The notes below the pieces were generated by a model that did no database searches, had not been told where the DNA came from, and saw only the letters and a list, made by a program, of their open reading frames with translations. A stretch of DNA of 13,244 bases, from assembly GCA_002788865.1 (NCBI GenBank), contig PFSC01000098.1, positions 1 to 13,244 of the forward strand, read 5' to 3'. Shown piece by piece: positions 7,136 to 13,244 of this stretch; the stretch's first letter is position 1, and each line of letters starts with the position of its first letter. This stretch comes from Candidatus Roizmanbacteria bacterium CG_4_9_14_0_2_um_filter_39_13. GTDB lineage: Bacteria; Patescibacteriota; Microgenomatia; UBA1406; GWC2-37-13. The translations under genes were made by a program, and so were the position numbers.

Positions 7136-7265
7136 AAGAACACAGACACTTCGGGAGTGTCTATGATTATCCTGACATTCCAAATCAAAAACCACTATTA
7201 CATTTTAAGTTCAAGTAAGAACGGATGGAATCGAACGATTTTTGAAATGCATGCCTCTTTTGGGT
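7136..7265 (+). repeat. 130-bp direct repeat, copy 2
   Basis: This is the second copy of the element at 2472-2601, in the same orientation and without gaps. Its hairpin stem AGACACT/AGTGTCT (7144-7162) is identical; only the loop differs (TCGGG against ACGGG). A 9-bp word, AGTAAGAAC, occurs both at the left border (7133-7141) and inside the element (7214-7222). It lies between the small membrane protein and the 3' end of the ATPase gene, where I see no other gene. Confidence 0.9.
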
Positions 7266-7335
7266 TCATACACTCAATTTGCTCAATTATTTTTACAAAA
7301 TCAGATGCTCCTCTTACTTCAGTCCCTTTGCCATA

Positions 7336-9693
7336 TTATAATCGTGCACGTTGAGATATTTCTGCTTCCACAAGCTCCATAGGTCGCCCATATTTGAGCC
7401 TAGATAGCTGAATGATCGCTTGTGCGATTCTCTCATTGCGTTGAGCCTTGAGAAGTGTGATATCTTTGGTCATGTCGACCGAAAAAGGGTCAACAGGTTC
7501 GTTGTTCACGATAGTTTTCATATATCCATGAAATCGCTCGATATTGATAAGATCAGACTCTCCGAAGAGTGGCTGAAACTCACGCGCTAGATATGCCGCA
7601 TCTGTGACGCCTACACGAAATGACATCAGCGTGCCTACATTTCCAAACACTGCATTTTTGACCTCTTCATCCATCTGTCCGATAAACTGATTTGCAACCG
7701 TAAGACTCAGATGATATTTACGGGCTTCAGAAAGAATTACCGCAAAATCAGGTGTGGCAAAGTTTTGAAACTCGTCTACATATAGGAAGAAATCTTTTCG
7801 ATCTTCTTCTGGAGTGTCAACTCGACTCATGGCCGCAGCAAGAATCTTTGGGATGATGAGCAGGCCCAAAAATGTTGAATTCTCTTCTCCGAGCTTTCCC
7901 TTTGATAAATTTATTAAGAGTATTTTTCCATTGTCCATGACGTCTCTGAAGTCAAATGATGACTTGGATTGTCCGATGATATTTCGCATCATTTTATTGG
8001 TTACAAATCGTCCAAATTTTGAGACGATATAATCAAGAACTTCAGACTTATGAAAATCAGAAGTTTGGGCTATCTGATCGGTCCAATATCTACGAACGAT
8101 TGGATCTTTCACTTTTGGTAAAAGTTCTTGGACAAACTTCTGATCAGTTATGACACGGACAATCTCGATAAATGTACTTCCTGGCTCTGACATGATCGTA
8201 AGCATTGCATTCCGTACCGCATGTTCAAAGCGGGGTCCGATGATGCCCGTTCGTTGAGGGTCATACAATTTGTACATAAGATTGATAATAGCACCGGTGA
8301 TGAAGTGCTTTTGCCCTTCTGTACTTGCTTCGAGTAGATTGAGACCCATTGGGCGAGAGGTTTCCGAAGGGTCAAATAGTATGACGTCCTCAGCTCTCTC
8401 AGGAGGAATATACCTCAGAGCATCATCAATCAAATCTCCATGTGGATCAATGACGCAGACCCCTTTTCCTTCATTGATATCTTGTTTGATCATTTCTTTC
8501 AAGAGCTCAGACTTTCCCACACCAGTTTTTCCAATGATATACATATGTCGCATACGGTCTCTCAGATGAAGGTGTACTGGCCGACGGACGCCACGATAAT
8601 AGCCATATCCTATGAAAGATCCGCCTCCGGTTGGAACCTCAGAAGATACTGGAGCTGATTTGGCTTTCAGCCATTGGATAAAGGGTGTTTCGAGTGTTTT
8701 GTTTGGAATATGAAACATGGATGCCAGCTCATCTACGGTGAGAGTGGAGGTGAGTTTGGTAAACGGCATCTCAAACGCCGGGAAAAATTTGTAAATGAAG
8801 TTCATCATAAATCCTGCTTTTATCCAAATTTTGGGACTCGTAAGTTCGTTGAGGTCGGAGTCAAACTGGCTGAAGGCATTTTTGATATTTCGAAGGTGGG
8901 CTTCAGACGTTTCCTTATTTTGTGTTGATACGACAACACGTATCATTGTTTCAAATGCGGACTTTGTAGTTTTTTCATCGATTTTTTCGAGTATTTTTTG
9001 GCTTGTTTCAAACGTTGCTTCATTTGGATCTGCCTCTTTTTTCTTGATGGAAGAGACATAGGATTTACCCGCGGACTTCCAACTCGATCCGGTGCCTCTG
9101 ATCAGAAATTGGATAATGGCACCTTCATGGTCATCCATTTTTGAAAGTGCGCTAGTGACTGCCGCAAGTGAATCTGAAGGGATTTCCCGGTATGTCTTGA
9201 GTGGCATGTATGCCTCTTTGCTTTGTTTGAGTGCAGCAAATGCAACATGTCCTTTTTCAGTAAAAATATTTGGCTCCTCCACATGTCGAATATCTGCTGT
9301 TGGGTAGTATCCGTAAATAGTTTTTTCAATAAGATCTGAGATTTTATTTGGAACAGAAATATAAAATCTGATATTTGACTTTGTTCCTACGATTTCACAT
9401 GCAAGAACATCTCCGACTTCCAAAAAACCAAACATTCCGCTTGGTTTTTTGAGCGAAGAAAATGATGCAAACATCTGTTCTGCAGCATCGATTTTAATCT
9501 CATTATCTTTTGGCATCATCACTTCAAGGGTGATCATTTCATATGCCATCTGATCTCGTTTTTTGAGGCGAATATAGATGACGAGAAGATATACAAATCC
9601 AAAAGTGAAAAGAGAGGCGAGGATAGCGGCAAGAACCACAAATCCAAAAAAAACAAGCCGAGAAAGAATTTGATCAAAAATTAGAGCGTCCAT
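7336..9693 (-). CDS. Membrane-anchored VirD4/TraD/HerA-like P-loop ATPase (type IV secretion or pilus-associated, DUF87/TrwB class)
   Basis: The 785-residue protein starts with one hydrophobic segment at about residues 14-40, then a cytoplasmic region of roughly 330 residues, and an ATPase core. Walker A is GKTGVGKS at 388-395 (Lys394), followed by GKGVCVIDPHGD, and Walker B is FFLYVDEFQNF with Asp640-Glu641. The later FGNVGTLMSFRVG and AREFQP segments are typical of VirD4/TrwB-like coupling ATPases and HerA relatives. Such proteins pump DNA or protein across membranes. CPR genomes commonly encode one without a full conjugation apparatus, and its substrate there is not established. It follows the response regulator by 49 bases on the same strand but also has its own promoter-like sequence. 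The ATG at 9693 lies seven bases after a TATAAT, with no usable Shine-Dalgarno. The length looks complete. Confidence 0.85.
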   Translation of the reverse strand: MDALIFDQILSRLVFFGFVVLAAILASLFTFGFVYLLVIYIRLKKRDQMAYEMITLEVMMPKDNEIKIDAAEQMFASFSSLKKPSGMFGFLEVGDVLACEIVGTKSNIRFYISVPNKISDLIEKTIYGYYPTADIRHVEEPNIFTEKGHVAFAALKQSKEAYMPLKTYREIPSDSLAAVTSALSKMDDHEGAIIQFLIRGTGSSWKSAGKSYVSSIKKKEADPNEATFETSQKILEKIDEKTTKSAFETMIRVVVSTQNKETSEAHLRNIKNAFSQFDSDLNELTSPKIWIKAGFMMNFIYKFFPAFEMPFTKLTSTLTVDELASMFHIPNKTLETPFIQWLKAKSAPVSSEVPTGGGSFIGYGYYRGVRRPVHLHLRDRMRHMYIIGKTGVGKSELLKEMIKQDINEGKGVCVIDPHGDLIDDALRYIPPERAEDVILFDPSETSRPMGLNLLEASTEGQKHFITGAIINLMYKLYDPQRTGIIGPRFEHAVRNAMLTIMSEPGSTFIEIVRVITDQKFVQELLPKVKDPIVRRYWTDQIAQTSDFHKSEVLDYIVSKFGRFVTNKMMRNIIGQSKSSFDFRDVMDNGKILLINLSKGKLGEENSTFLGLLIIPKILAAAMSRVDTPEEDRKDFFLYVDEFQNFATPDFAVILSEARKYHLSLTVANQFIGQMDEEVKNAVFGNVGTLMSFRVGVTDAAYLAREFQPLFGESDLINIERFHGYMKTIVNNEPVDPFSVDMTKDITLLKAQRNERIAQAIIQLSRLKYGRPMELVEAEISQRARL

Positions 9694-9700
9694 AGTATCA

Positions 9701-9730
9701 ATTATACAGATTTATTCTCTCCGTGTAGAA
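9701..9730 (-). promoter_or_regulatory. Promoter-like sequence before the ATPase, likely leaderless
   Basis: A perfect TATAAT (9701-9706, minus strand) ends seven bases before the ATG. A weak -35 candidate, TTCTAC (9725-9730), sits 18 bases upstream. The GGAG near 9720 is too far from the start to serve as a ribosome binding site. Confidence 0.5.
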
Positions 9731-9742
9731 CGGATCTCATGA

Positions 9743-10114
9743 TTATTGAGCGAGAAGAGATTTGATTTTTTCTACAAACTGAGGTGGGGACATGTCGCTT
9801 TTAATGAGGTAATCTCGAGCTTTTTTGAGTTTTTCAAGATCATCGTCATTTCTGTCGAGATTTGTCAAGTACACAATGTTACTGATTTTGCTTGCATCTT
9901 CCTTCTCAAGTGTTGCAAGTATCTGAAAACCATTGAGTCCAGGAAGCATGATGTCAAGTAAAATTAAATCCCAATTTTTTGACTTGATAAGCTCCAGAGC
10001 TTTTTCGCCATCACCTGACGCGGTGACTTCGTATCCTGCACCCTTTAGTAGATCTGAATACAGTTGTTGCAAAAATTCGTCATCCTCAACGAGAAGTATA
10101 TATTTATTGTTCAT
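9743..10114 (-). CDS. CheY-like single-domain response regulator
   Basis: The 123 residues form a stand-alone receiver domain. The acidic pocket is Glu10-Asp11-Asp12 in LLVEDDEF, the phospho-acceptor is Asp54 in LILLDIMLPGLNG, the switch Thr is Thr84 in IVYLTNL, and the conserved Lys is Lys105 in DYLIKSD. All key residues are present, so phosphorylation by a histidine kinase is expected; no kinase is in the window. There is no output domain, so it must act by protein contact. It sits between a type IV pilin and a membrane ATPase on the same strand, which suggests control of pilus or secretion function (inference). A terminator separates it from the pilin, and an extended -10 (TG-A-TATACT) ends six bases before the ATG. 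Confidence 0.92.
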   Translation of the reverse strand: MNNKYILLVEDDEFLQQLYSDLLKGAGYEVTASGDGEKALELIKSKNWDLILLDIMLPGLNGFQILATLEKEDASKISNIVYLTNLDRNDDDLEKLKKARDYLIKSDMSPPQFVEKIKSLLAQ

Positions 10115-10120
10115 GGAGTG

Positions 10121-10129
10121 AGTATATCA
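10121..10129 (-). promoter_or_regulatory. Extended -10 promoter of the response regulator, likely leaderless
   Basis: On the minus strand TG, one base, then TATACT (10121-10126) ends six bases before the ATG at 10114. No good -35 is present; the extended TG motif fits that lack. Confidence 0.5.
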
Positions 10130-10142
10130 TACCAATTCACTC

Positions 10143-10176
10143 AAAAAAACCCCGCCTGCAAGTGTGAGGCGGGGTT
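10143..10176 (-). terminator. Rho-independent terminator of the pilin gene
   Basis: A perfect 10-bp stem, AACCCCGCCT (10148-10157) with AGGCGGGGTT (10167-10176), has a nine-base loop and is followed on the minus strand by a run of seven Ts. It begins 14 bases after the pilin stop and separates the pilin from the regulator. Confidence 0.93.
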
Positions 10177-10190
10177 ACCAGAAATGTTTA

Positions 10191-10640
10191 TTAGCGTGTA
10201 ACGGTGATTGTACCTGATCCAGTATTTGCGCCTGGTGCATCTACCGTGATACGATTATCTACTGCCGAAATGTTATAGCCTGAGCTATATGTTCCAGCAC
10301 AGTCTCCTGCTGATATATCAGCTCCATTATTATTTAATGGATCCTGTGGGAGTGCGGCAATATATTTCGGCACTATAAGAGTACAGATATTGATACCTAA
10401 ATTACCCAAGTCGGTCGGTGTTGTGGTAATTGCGGTAGGTGCAACTCCATTGTTGTCGACCATATACTGGCTGACAGCATTTAGGATTGCATTGACATCA
10501 CTGCGTCTCTTGGTATCGTCAGCGTCTTGCAGATTTTGTGCAGGGTTGACTGCGATTAATGTGATGGCAAGGAGTACTGCAAGTATTCCGATGACCACCA
10601 ATAGCTCGATAAGGGTAAAACCTCTTCTATTTTTGAACAT
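10191..10640 (-). CDS. Type IV pilin / pseudopilin with class III signal peptide
   Basis: The 149-residue protein begins MFKNRRG followed by FTLIELLVV, the classic prepilin peptidase site: cleavage after Gly7 leaves Phe as the N-methylated residue and Glu12 as the mature Glu5 used in assembly. The hydrophobic N-terminal helix runs to about residue 30. NPAQNLQDADDTKRRSD and AVSQYMVDNNG are typical of CPR pilins. Two Cys (in GINICTL and GDCAGTY) may form a disulfide. The C-terminal half is beta-rich and ends in a Thr/Gly-rich strand. It has a strong promoter (TTGACA-17-TATGCT) and its own terminator, so it is a monocistronic, probably abundant transcript, as expected for a major pilin subunit. 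Whether it builds pili for adhesion, uptake or secretion cannot be told from this window. Confidence 0.92.
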   Translation of the reverse strand: MFKNRRGFTLIELLVVIGILAVLLAITLIAVNPAQNLQDADDTKRRSDVNAILNAVSQYMVDNNGVAPTAITTTPTDLGNLGINICTLIVPKYIAALPQDPLNNNGADISAGDCAGTYSSGYNISAVDNRITVDAPGANTGSGTITVTR

Positions 10641-10669
10641 ATTAAAGTAAAAATTAATAATATACTTTC

Positions 10670-10698
10670 AGCATAAAGAAAAAATAAGACGCTGTCAA
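10670..10698 (-). promoter_or_regulatory. Strong sigma-70-type promoter of the pilin gene
   Basis: A perfect TTGACA (10693-10698, minus strand), a 17-base spacer and TATGCT (10670-10675) precede the pilin start by 29 bases. Unlike the neighbouring genes this leaves a real, AT-rich 5' leader, but no Shine-Dalgarno is visible in it. Confidence 0.75.
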
Positions 10699-10732
10699 GA
10701 TTCATTTTAATCCTGTGATTTAAACTTCAAAA

Positions 10733-10782
10733 GTGAACTCCTATAAACTTGAATTGTGAACTATTACCTGTACAGTGTGACT
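10733..10782 (+). repeat. Three GTGAACT-like motifs at the left end of the insertion sequence
   Basis: GTGAACT occurs at 10733-10739 and 10756-10762, and GTGACT at 10777-10782. The spacings of 23 and 21 bases are near two helical turns, which would place them on one face of the DNA. They sit just upstream of the transposase gene, as expected for subterminal transposase-binding sites. Confidence 0.4.
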
Positions 10783-11842
10783 TTATCATTTAACTCCCTA
10801 TACGGAGAAAGCATATGTCACATTTACACAAACGGTTCACAGTTGAACAAGTTACTCTTTTGTTATCTTCCTACGTCAAAGGTCGAATGAAACGAAACGA
10901 AGTAGAGGAAGAATTGGGAGTGAGAAAAACAAGGTTATTTGCTTTATTGAAGCAGTATAGAAAAGATCCTGCCGGGTTTTCCCTTGCCTATACACGAACA
11001 TCAAAAAAGAGGTTGCCTCAAAGAGTAGAGGTGGCAATTACCGATAGTCTTCTCCTAGAGCAAAGTCTCATCAAGAATCCCTTGCTTCCCATTTCTTCCT
11101 ACAACTACTCCGCTCTTGCCGATAGGTTAAAAGAAAAACAAAATATTGTCGTTTCAGTACCCACCATCATCAAGCGGGCAAAACTATTAGGGTGTCATTT
11201 TGGAAAACGAAGAAAAGCGCTCCATGACCGAGAGGTGATTACCCAATCTATTGGACAACTTATTCAACATGATTCCTCCAATCATCTATGGTCTCCCTAT
11301 GCAAAAGAAAAGTGGATACTCATTACTAGTTTGGATGATTTTAGTCGCAAATTACTCTATGCAGATTTTGTAGAATCAGAAACGACATGGGCTCATATTC
11401 AAGCGTCAGAAAGCCTCATTCTAAAGTACGGAGCCCCGTTACGTTATTATGTTGATCAACTTCGAGTATTTCGTTTTGTCCAGAACAGAGATAGTATTTG
11501 GAAGAAACAAATCCTTCAAACAGACGATGTTGATCCTCAATGGAAACAGGTGATACTTTCTTGTGGGGTTGAAGTTATCTATGCTCTTTCTCCTCAGGCA
11601 AAGGGTAAGATTGAACGACCCTATCGTTGGTTGCAAGACAGGATTGTACGAACCTGTGTACTGGAACATATCACGACCATTGAACAAGCTCGTTTAGTGC
11701 TGAAGAGAGAAGTTACTCGATACAATGACCATTGTGTGCACTCAACAACAAAAGAAATTCCTTCCCTCCGATTTCAGAATGTACTTCATGAGGAGAGGGT
11801 GGGACAGTATTGGAACTTTTTATTTATAATGTCAAATAATAC
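10733..11842 (+). mobile_element. Truncated DDE insertion sequence (IS481/ISNCY-like, rve fold)
   Basis: The element comprises a left end with short spaced repeats and a transposase gene lacking its 3' part. The right terminal repeat is missing: the sequence passes into the 3' end of the methyltransferase gene at 11843. The left boundary is approximate; the outermost candidate ends are TGTGAAC at about 10755 or AGTGAAC at about 10732. No target-site duplication could be assigned because one end is gone. Confidence 0.65.
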
Positions 11843-11972
11843 TTATTGTAAATCTGAATATATTTTCTTTGCTAGGTGTTTTGCAAAATTTACAGCTACA
11901 GCGTTACCAACCATCTTGTATCCATCTGCAATATCACGATATTTGAAAATAAAACGATCAGGAAATGTTTGA
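10815..11972 (+). CDS. Transposase with DDE integrase core, C-terminus truncated and replaced by read-through
   Basis: The frame starts at ATG 10815 with GGAG seven bases upstream, one of the clearest Shine-Dalgarno sites in the window. Residues about 8-45 form a helix-turn-helix (FTVEQVTLLLSSYVKG ... LGVRKTRLF). The rve catalytic core has Asp153 (IQHDSSNHLW), Asp214 (YYVDQLRVFRF) and Glu267 (KGKIERPYRWLQDRIV), the DDE triad of IS481/ISNCY-type transposases. Homology fades after about residue 330 (IPSLRFQNVLHEERVG). The remaining residues to the stop are encoded by the junction and, from 11843 onward, by the antisense of the methyltransferase gene, so they are not authentic. Related transposases continue with a C-terminal beta domain of some 70-80 residues (from memory). 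The protein has its catalytic residues but is probably inactive for want of that domain and of the right IS end. Confidence 0.8.
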   Translation: MSHLHKRFTVEQVTLLLSSYVKGRMKRNEVEEELGVRKTRLFALLKQYRKDPAGFSLAYTRTSKKRLPQRVEVAITDSLLLEQSLIKNPLLPISSYNYSALADRLKEKQNIVVSVPTIIKRAKLLGCHFGKRRKALHDREVITQSIGQLIQHDSSNHLWSPYAKEKWILITSLDDFSRKLLYADFVESETTWAHIQASESLILKYGAPLRYYVDQLRVFRFVQNRDSIWKKQILQTDDVDPQWKQVILSCGVEVIYALSPQAKGKIERPYRWLQDRIVRTCVLEHITTIEQARLVLKREVTRYNDHCVHSTTKEIPSLRFQNVLHEERVGQYWNFLFIMSNNTYCKSEYIFFARCFAKFTATALPTILYPSAISRYLKIKRSGNV

Positions 11973-12820
11973 ATTCTTGCACATTCTCTTACTGATAGCC
12001 GTCTATATAACTTCTCTTTACCTGGAACAAATATTCTTATGTTTTGCTCAATAAATTTCATTTTTGGAGCTTGAGGGTGAATTGGCGCATGGCGACCACC
12101 AGCTTGTATTGTAAAAGAGGGTTCGTCCCAAGAGCGCACTCGATTTCTTGACATATAGATTGAAGAAAAACCACCATTCATATATTCATGGTTTGGGATT
12201 TTCAGCTCGTCGCCATTTGTTTTATTATTATTTTTTGCTGGTTTTGCTAAACGCAAATCAAAAATAGCATCTTTCAATACTGGCTTATGACTTTGTGCTT
12301 TTGGAAATTCAAATTTTTTTTTAAGCTTCTTTTGGTATCCTACTATAATAACGCGTAGTCTATCTTCTGGCACATCATAATCATTGGCATTTAATAGTTT
12401 ACAAGAGATAACATATCCAGCATTTTTAAATTCATTAATTATATTCGTAAATGCCTGTTTATGTTTTGGATGTAATATTCCCGAAACATTTTCTGCAAGA
12501 AAAAATTTTGGCTGTCTTTCTTTTAATAAGCGAATATAATCGTAAAAGAGTTGCCCTCGTTTATCATTAATTCCGCGTCCAGCTCCCGCTTCGCTCCAAC
12601 TTTGACATGGAGGTCCACCAATTATTCCATCTGCAAATGGAATTTCAGATGCTGAAATATCTTTAATATTTCTTTTGTCAAGTATCGTATTTGGGAAATT
12701 TAATTCGTATGTTTCCCAAATTGTAGAATCATATTCATTTGCCCAAATTACATGGAATCCTGACTGTTCAAAACCTAAATCTAACCCTCCTGCTCCAGAA
12801 AAAAGTGAAACTACGTTCAT
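11843..12820 (-). CDS. DNA (cytosine-5-)-methyltransferase, M.HaeIII-like, predicted to modify GGCC
   Basis: The 325-residue protein has the ordered C5-methyltransferase motifs: SLFSGAGGLDLG (I), GGPPCQSWS with catalytic Cys72 (IV), AENVSG with Glu110 (VI), EDRLRVIIVG (VIII), RRLSVRECARIQTFP (IX) and YKMVGNAVAVNFA (X). Comparison from memory with M.HaeIII shows close agreement through the target-recognition region (NHEY, MSRNRVR, HPQAP), so GGCC is the likely target, methylated at the inner cytosine. M.HaeIII is about 330 residues, so this is full length. Odd points: motif VIII has Glu where Gln is usual, and motif X has Ala in place of the common Pro. The start is one base after the stop of the upstream gene, a tight operon in which the enzyme protects host DNA from the partner endonuclease. 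The 3' end abuts the truncated IS. The region is visibly AT-rich, which fits horizontal transfer. Confidence 0.93.
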   Translation of the reverse strand: MNVVSLFSGAGGLDLGFEQSGFHVIWANEYDSTIWETYELNFPNTILDKRNIKDISASEIPFADGIIGGPPCQSWSEAGAGRGINDKRGQLFYDYIRLLKERQPKFFLAENVSGILHPKHKQAFTNIINEFKNAGYVISCKLLNANDYDVPEDRLRVIIVGYQKKLKKKFEFPKAQSHKPVLKDAIFDLRLAKPAKNNNKTNGDELKIPNHEYMNGGFSSIYMSRNRVRSWDEPSFTIQAGGRHAPIHPQAPKMKFIEQNIRIFVPGKEKLYRRLSVRECARIQTFPDRFIFKYRDIADGYKMVGNAVAVNFAKHLAKKIYSDLQ

Positions 12821-12821
12821 T

Positions 12822-13244
12822 TTAATATTTGTAACTCAATAATACTGCGTCCATTAATATTGCTGGATTATTTGGCGATTTTATTTTTATATCTTTTATT
12901 AAAAAATTATCACTAACCAAACTTTCAAGATTTTTTCTGTCCCTTTCTGGGAAAGACAAATACTTTTCTTTTAGCAAAATTGCATTAACAAAGAATTCTG
13001 AAGTTTGCTCTGTTGGAACAACATAATTAAAAACCTTGATAGGATTTTCAATTCCCCACATTCCACGAATACGCAAATAAGTTATTCCGAGCGGATCAAC
13101 TCTGTTGACCCTACCAAGTTCATTGGTTTCTGAAAATTCAACGTCTTGTAATTCGTTAACACCTTTTGAAATTTTATCTCTTAGAGTGTGTTTGGAAATC
13201 CTATAATTGATAGAGTTTAAATTGTTTTCTTTTGTAACCAAGAG
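12822..13244 (-). CDS. C-terminal part of probable type II restriction endonuclease (GGCC-specific), start outside window
   Basis: The frame is open to the window edge. The first in-window start-like codon is a TTG at 13241, which is probably an internal Leu, so the gene is partial at its 5' end. About 140 residues are visible, including a conserved-looking core (ETNELGRVNRVDPLGITYL then RIRGMWGIENP) and a beta-rich end. The identification rests mainly on position: the stop is one base before a M.HaeIII-like methyltransferase on the same strand, the usual arrangement of a type II pair. The sequence style is reminiscent of the NgoPII/HaeIII endonuclease families, which cut GGCC, but I cannot place the PD-(D/E)XK catalytic residues in the visible part; they may lie upstream. 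Endonuclease role likely, exact family uncertain. Confidence 0.65.
   Translation of the reverse strand, partial: LLVTKENNLNSINYRISKHTLRDKISKGVNELQDVEFSETNELGRVNRVDPLGITYLRIRGMWGIENPIKVFNYVVPTEQTSEFFVNAILLKEKYLSFPERDRKNLESLVSDNFLIKDIKIKSPNNPAILMDAVLLSYKY

Noticed and set aside
7157..7354. 65-residue plus-strand reading frame through repeat copy 2
   Set aside because: It runs from the repeat into unrelated sequence and the antisense of the ATPase 3' end; in copy 1 the same frame stops soon after the repeat. At most a decayed fragment.
11843..11972. C-terminal part of the transposase reading frame as real protein
   Set aside because: It is exactly antisense to the conserved end of the methyltransferase, including motif X, so the coding strand is the other one.
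1..13244. CRISPR array, tRNA, rRNA or recoded stop codons
   Set aside because: No regularly spaced repeats, no cloverleaf or rRNA-like stretch was seen, and several genes end cleanly at TGA, arguing against TGA recoding.

Overview
The window looks like chromosome from a Candidate Phyla Radiation (Patescibacteria) bacterium, most likely a Microgenomates-type lineage. The clues are AT-rich DNA, small compact genes, TGA used as a stop, a class III type IV pilin next to a CheY-like regulator and a large membrane-anchored VirD4/HerA-type ATPase, and large surface proteins ending in a Pro/Thr/Ser stalk, a C-terminal membrane helix and basic residues. This placement is by protein style and recall, not by a marker gene.

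Layout. (1) 1-1852, plus strand: the 3' part of an envelope protein with a SleB-type cell-wall hydrolase domain, overlapped by a membrane-anchored hypothetical protein. (2) 1839-2331, minus strand: a MntA-type nucleotidyltransferase antitoxin, intact by its motifs, translationally coupled to a truncated HEPN toxin. (3) 2472-7265: a block bracketed by two direct copies of a 130-bp repeat (about 94% identical). It holds a small secreted Cys-rich protein interrupted at a G7 homopolymer, a 1211-residue surface protein (M23-like domain that has lost its metal ligands, Ig-like domains, LCAT-type lipase, stalk and anchor), and a small two-helix membrane protein on the opposite strand. (4) 7336-10640, minus strand: ATPase, response regulator and type IV pilin, with a clear terminator between pilin and regulator and a strong promoter before the pilin. 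(5) 10733-11842: a 3'-truncated DDE insertion sequence. (6) 11843-13244, minus strand: a restriction-modification pair whose methyltransferase closely resembles M.HaeIII, so GGCC is the likely target; the upstream endonuclease gene runs off the window.

Themes. Most of the core genes concern the cell envelope: wall hydrolysis, surface lipase, pilus and DNA or protein transfer. The accessory genes are defence or addiction modules (MNT/HEPN, R-M) beside signs of rearrangement (broken toxin, truncated IS, direct repeats). Four minus-strand genes have a -10-like hexamer ending only 6-7 nt before their ATG, which suggests leaderless transcripts. The IS transposase instead carries a Shine-Dalgarno-like GGAG.

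The strongest candidates for something undescribed are the direct-repeat-bracketed surface-protein block, the homopolymer-interrupted Cys-rich secreted protein, and the fusion of a dead M23 domain with an LCAT-type lipase.
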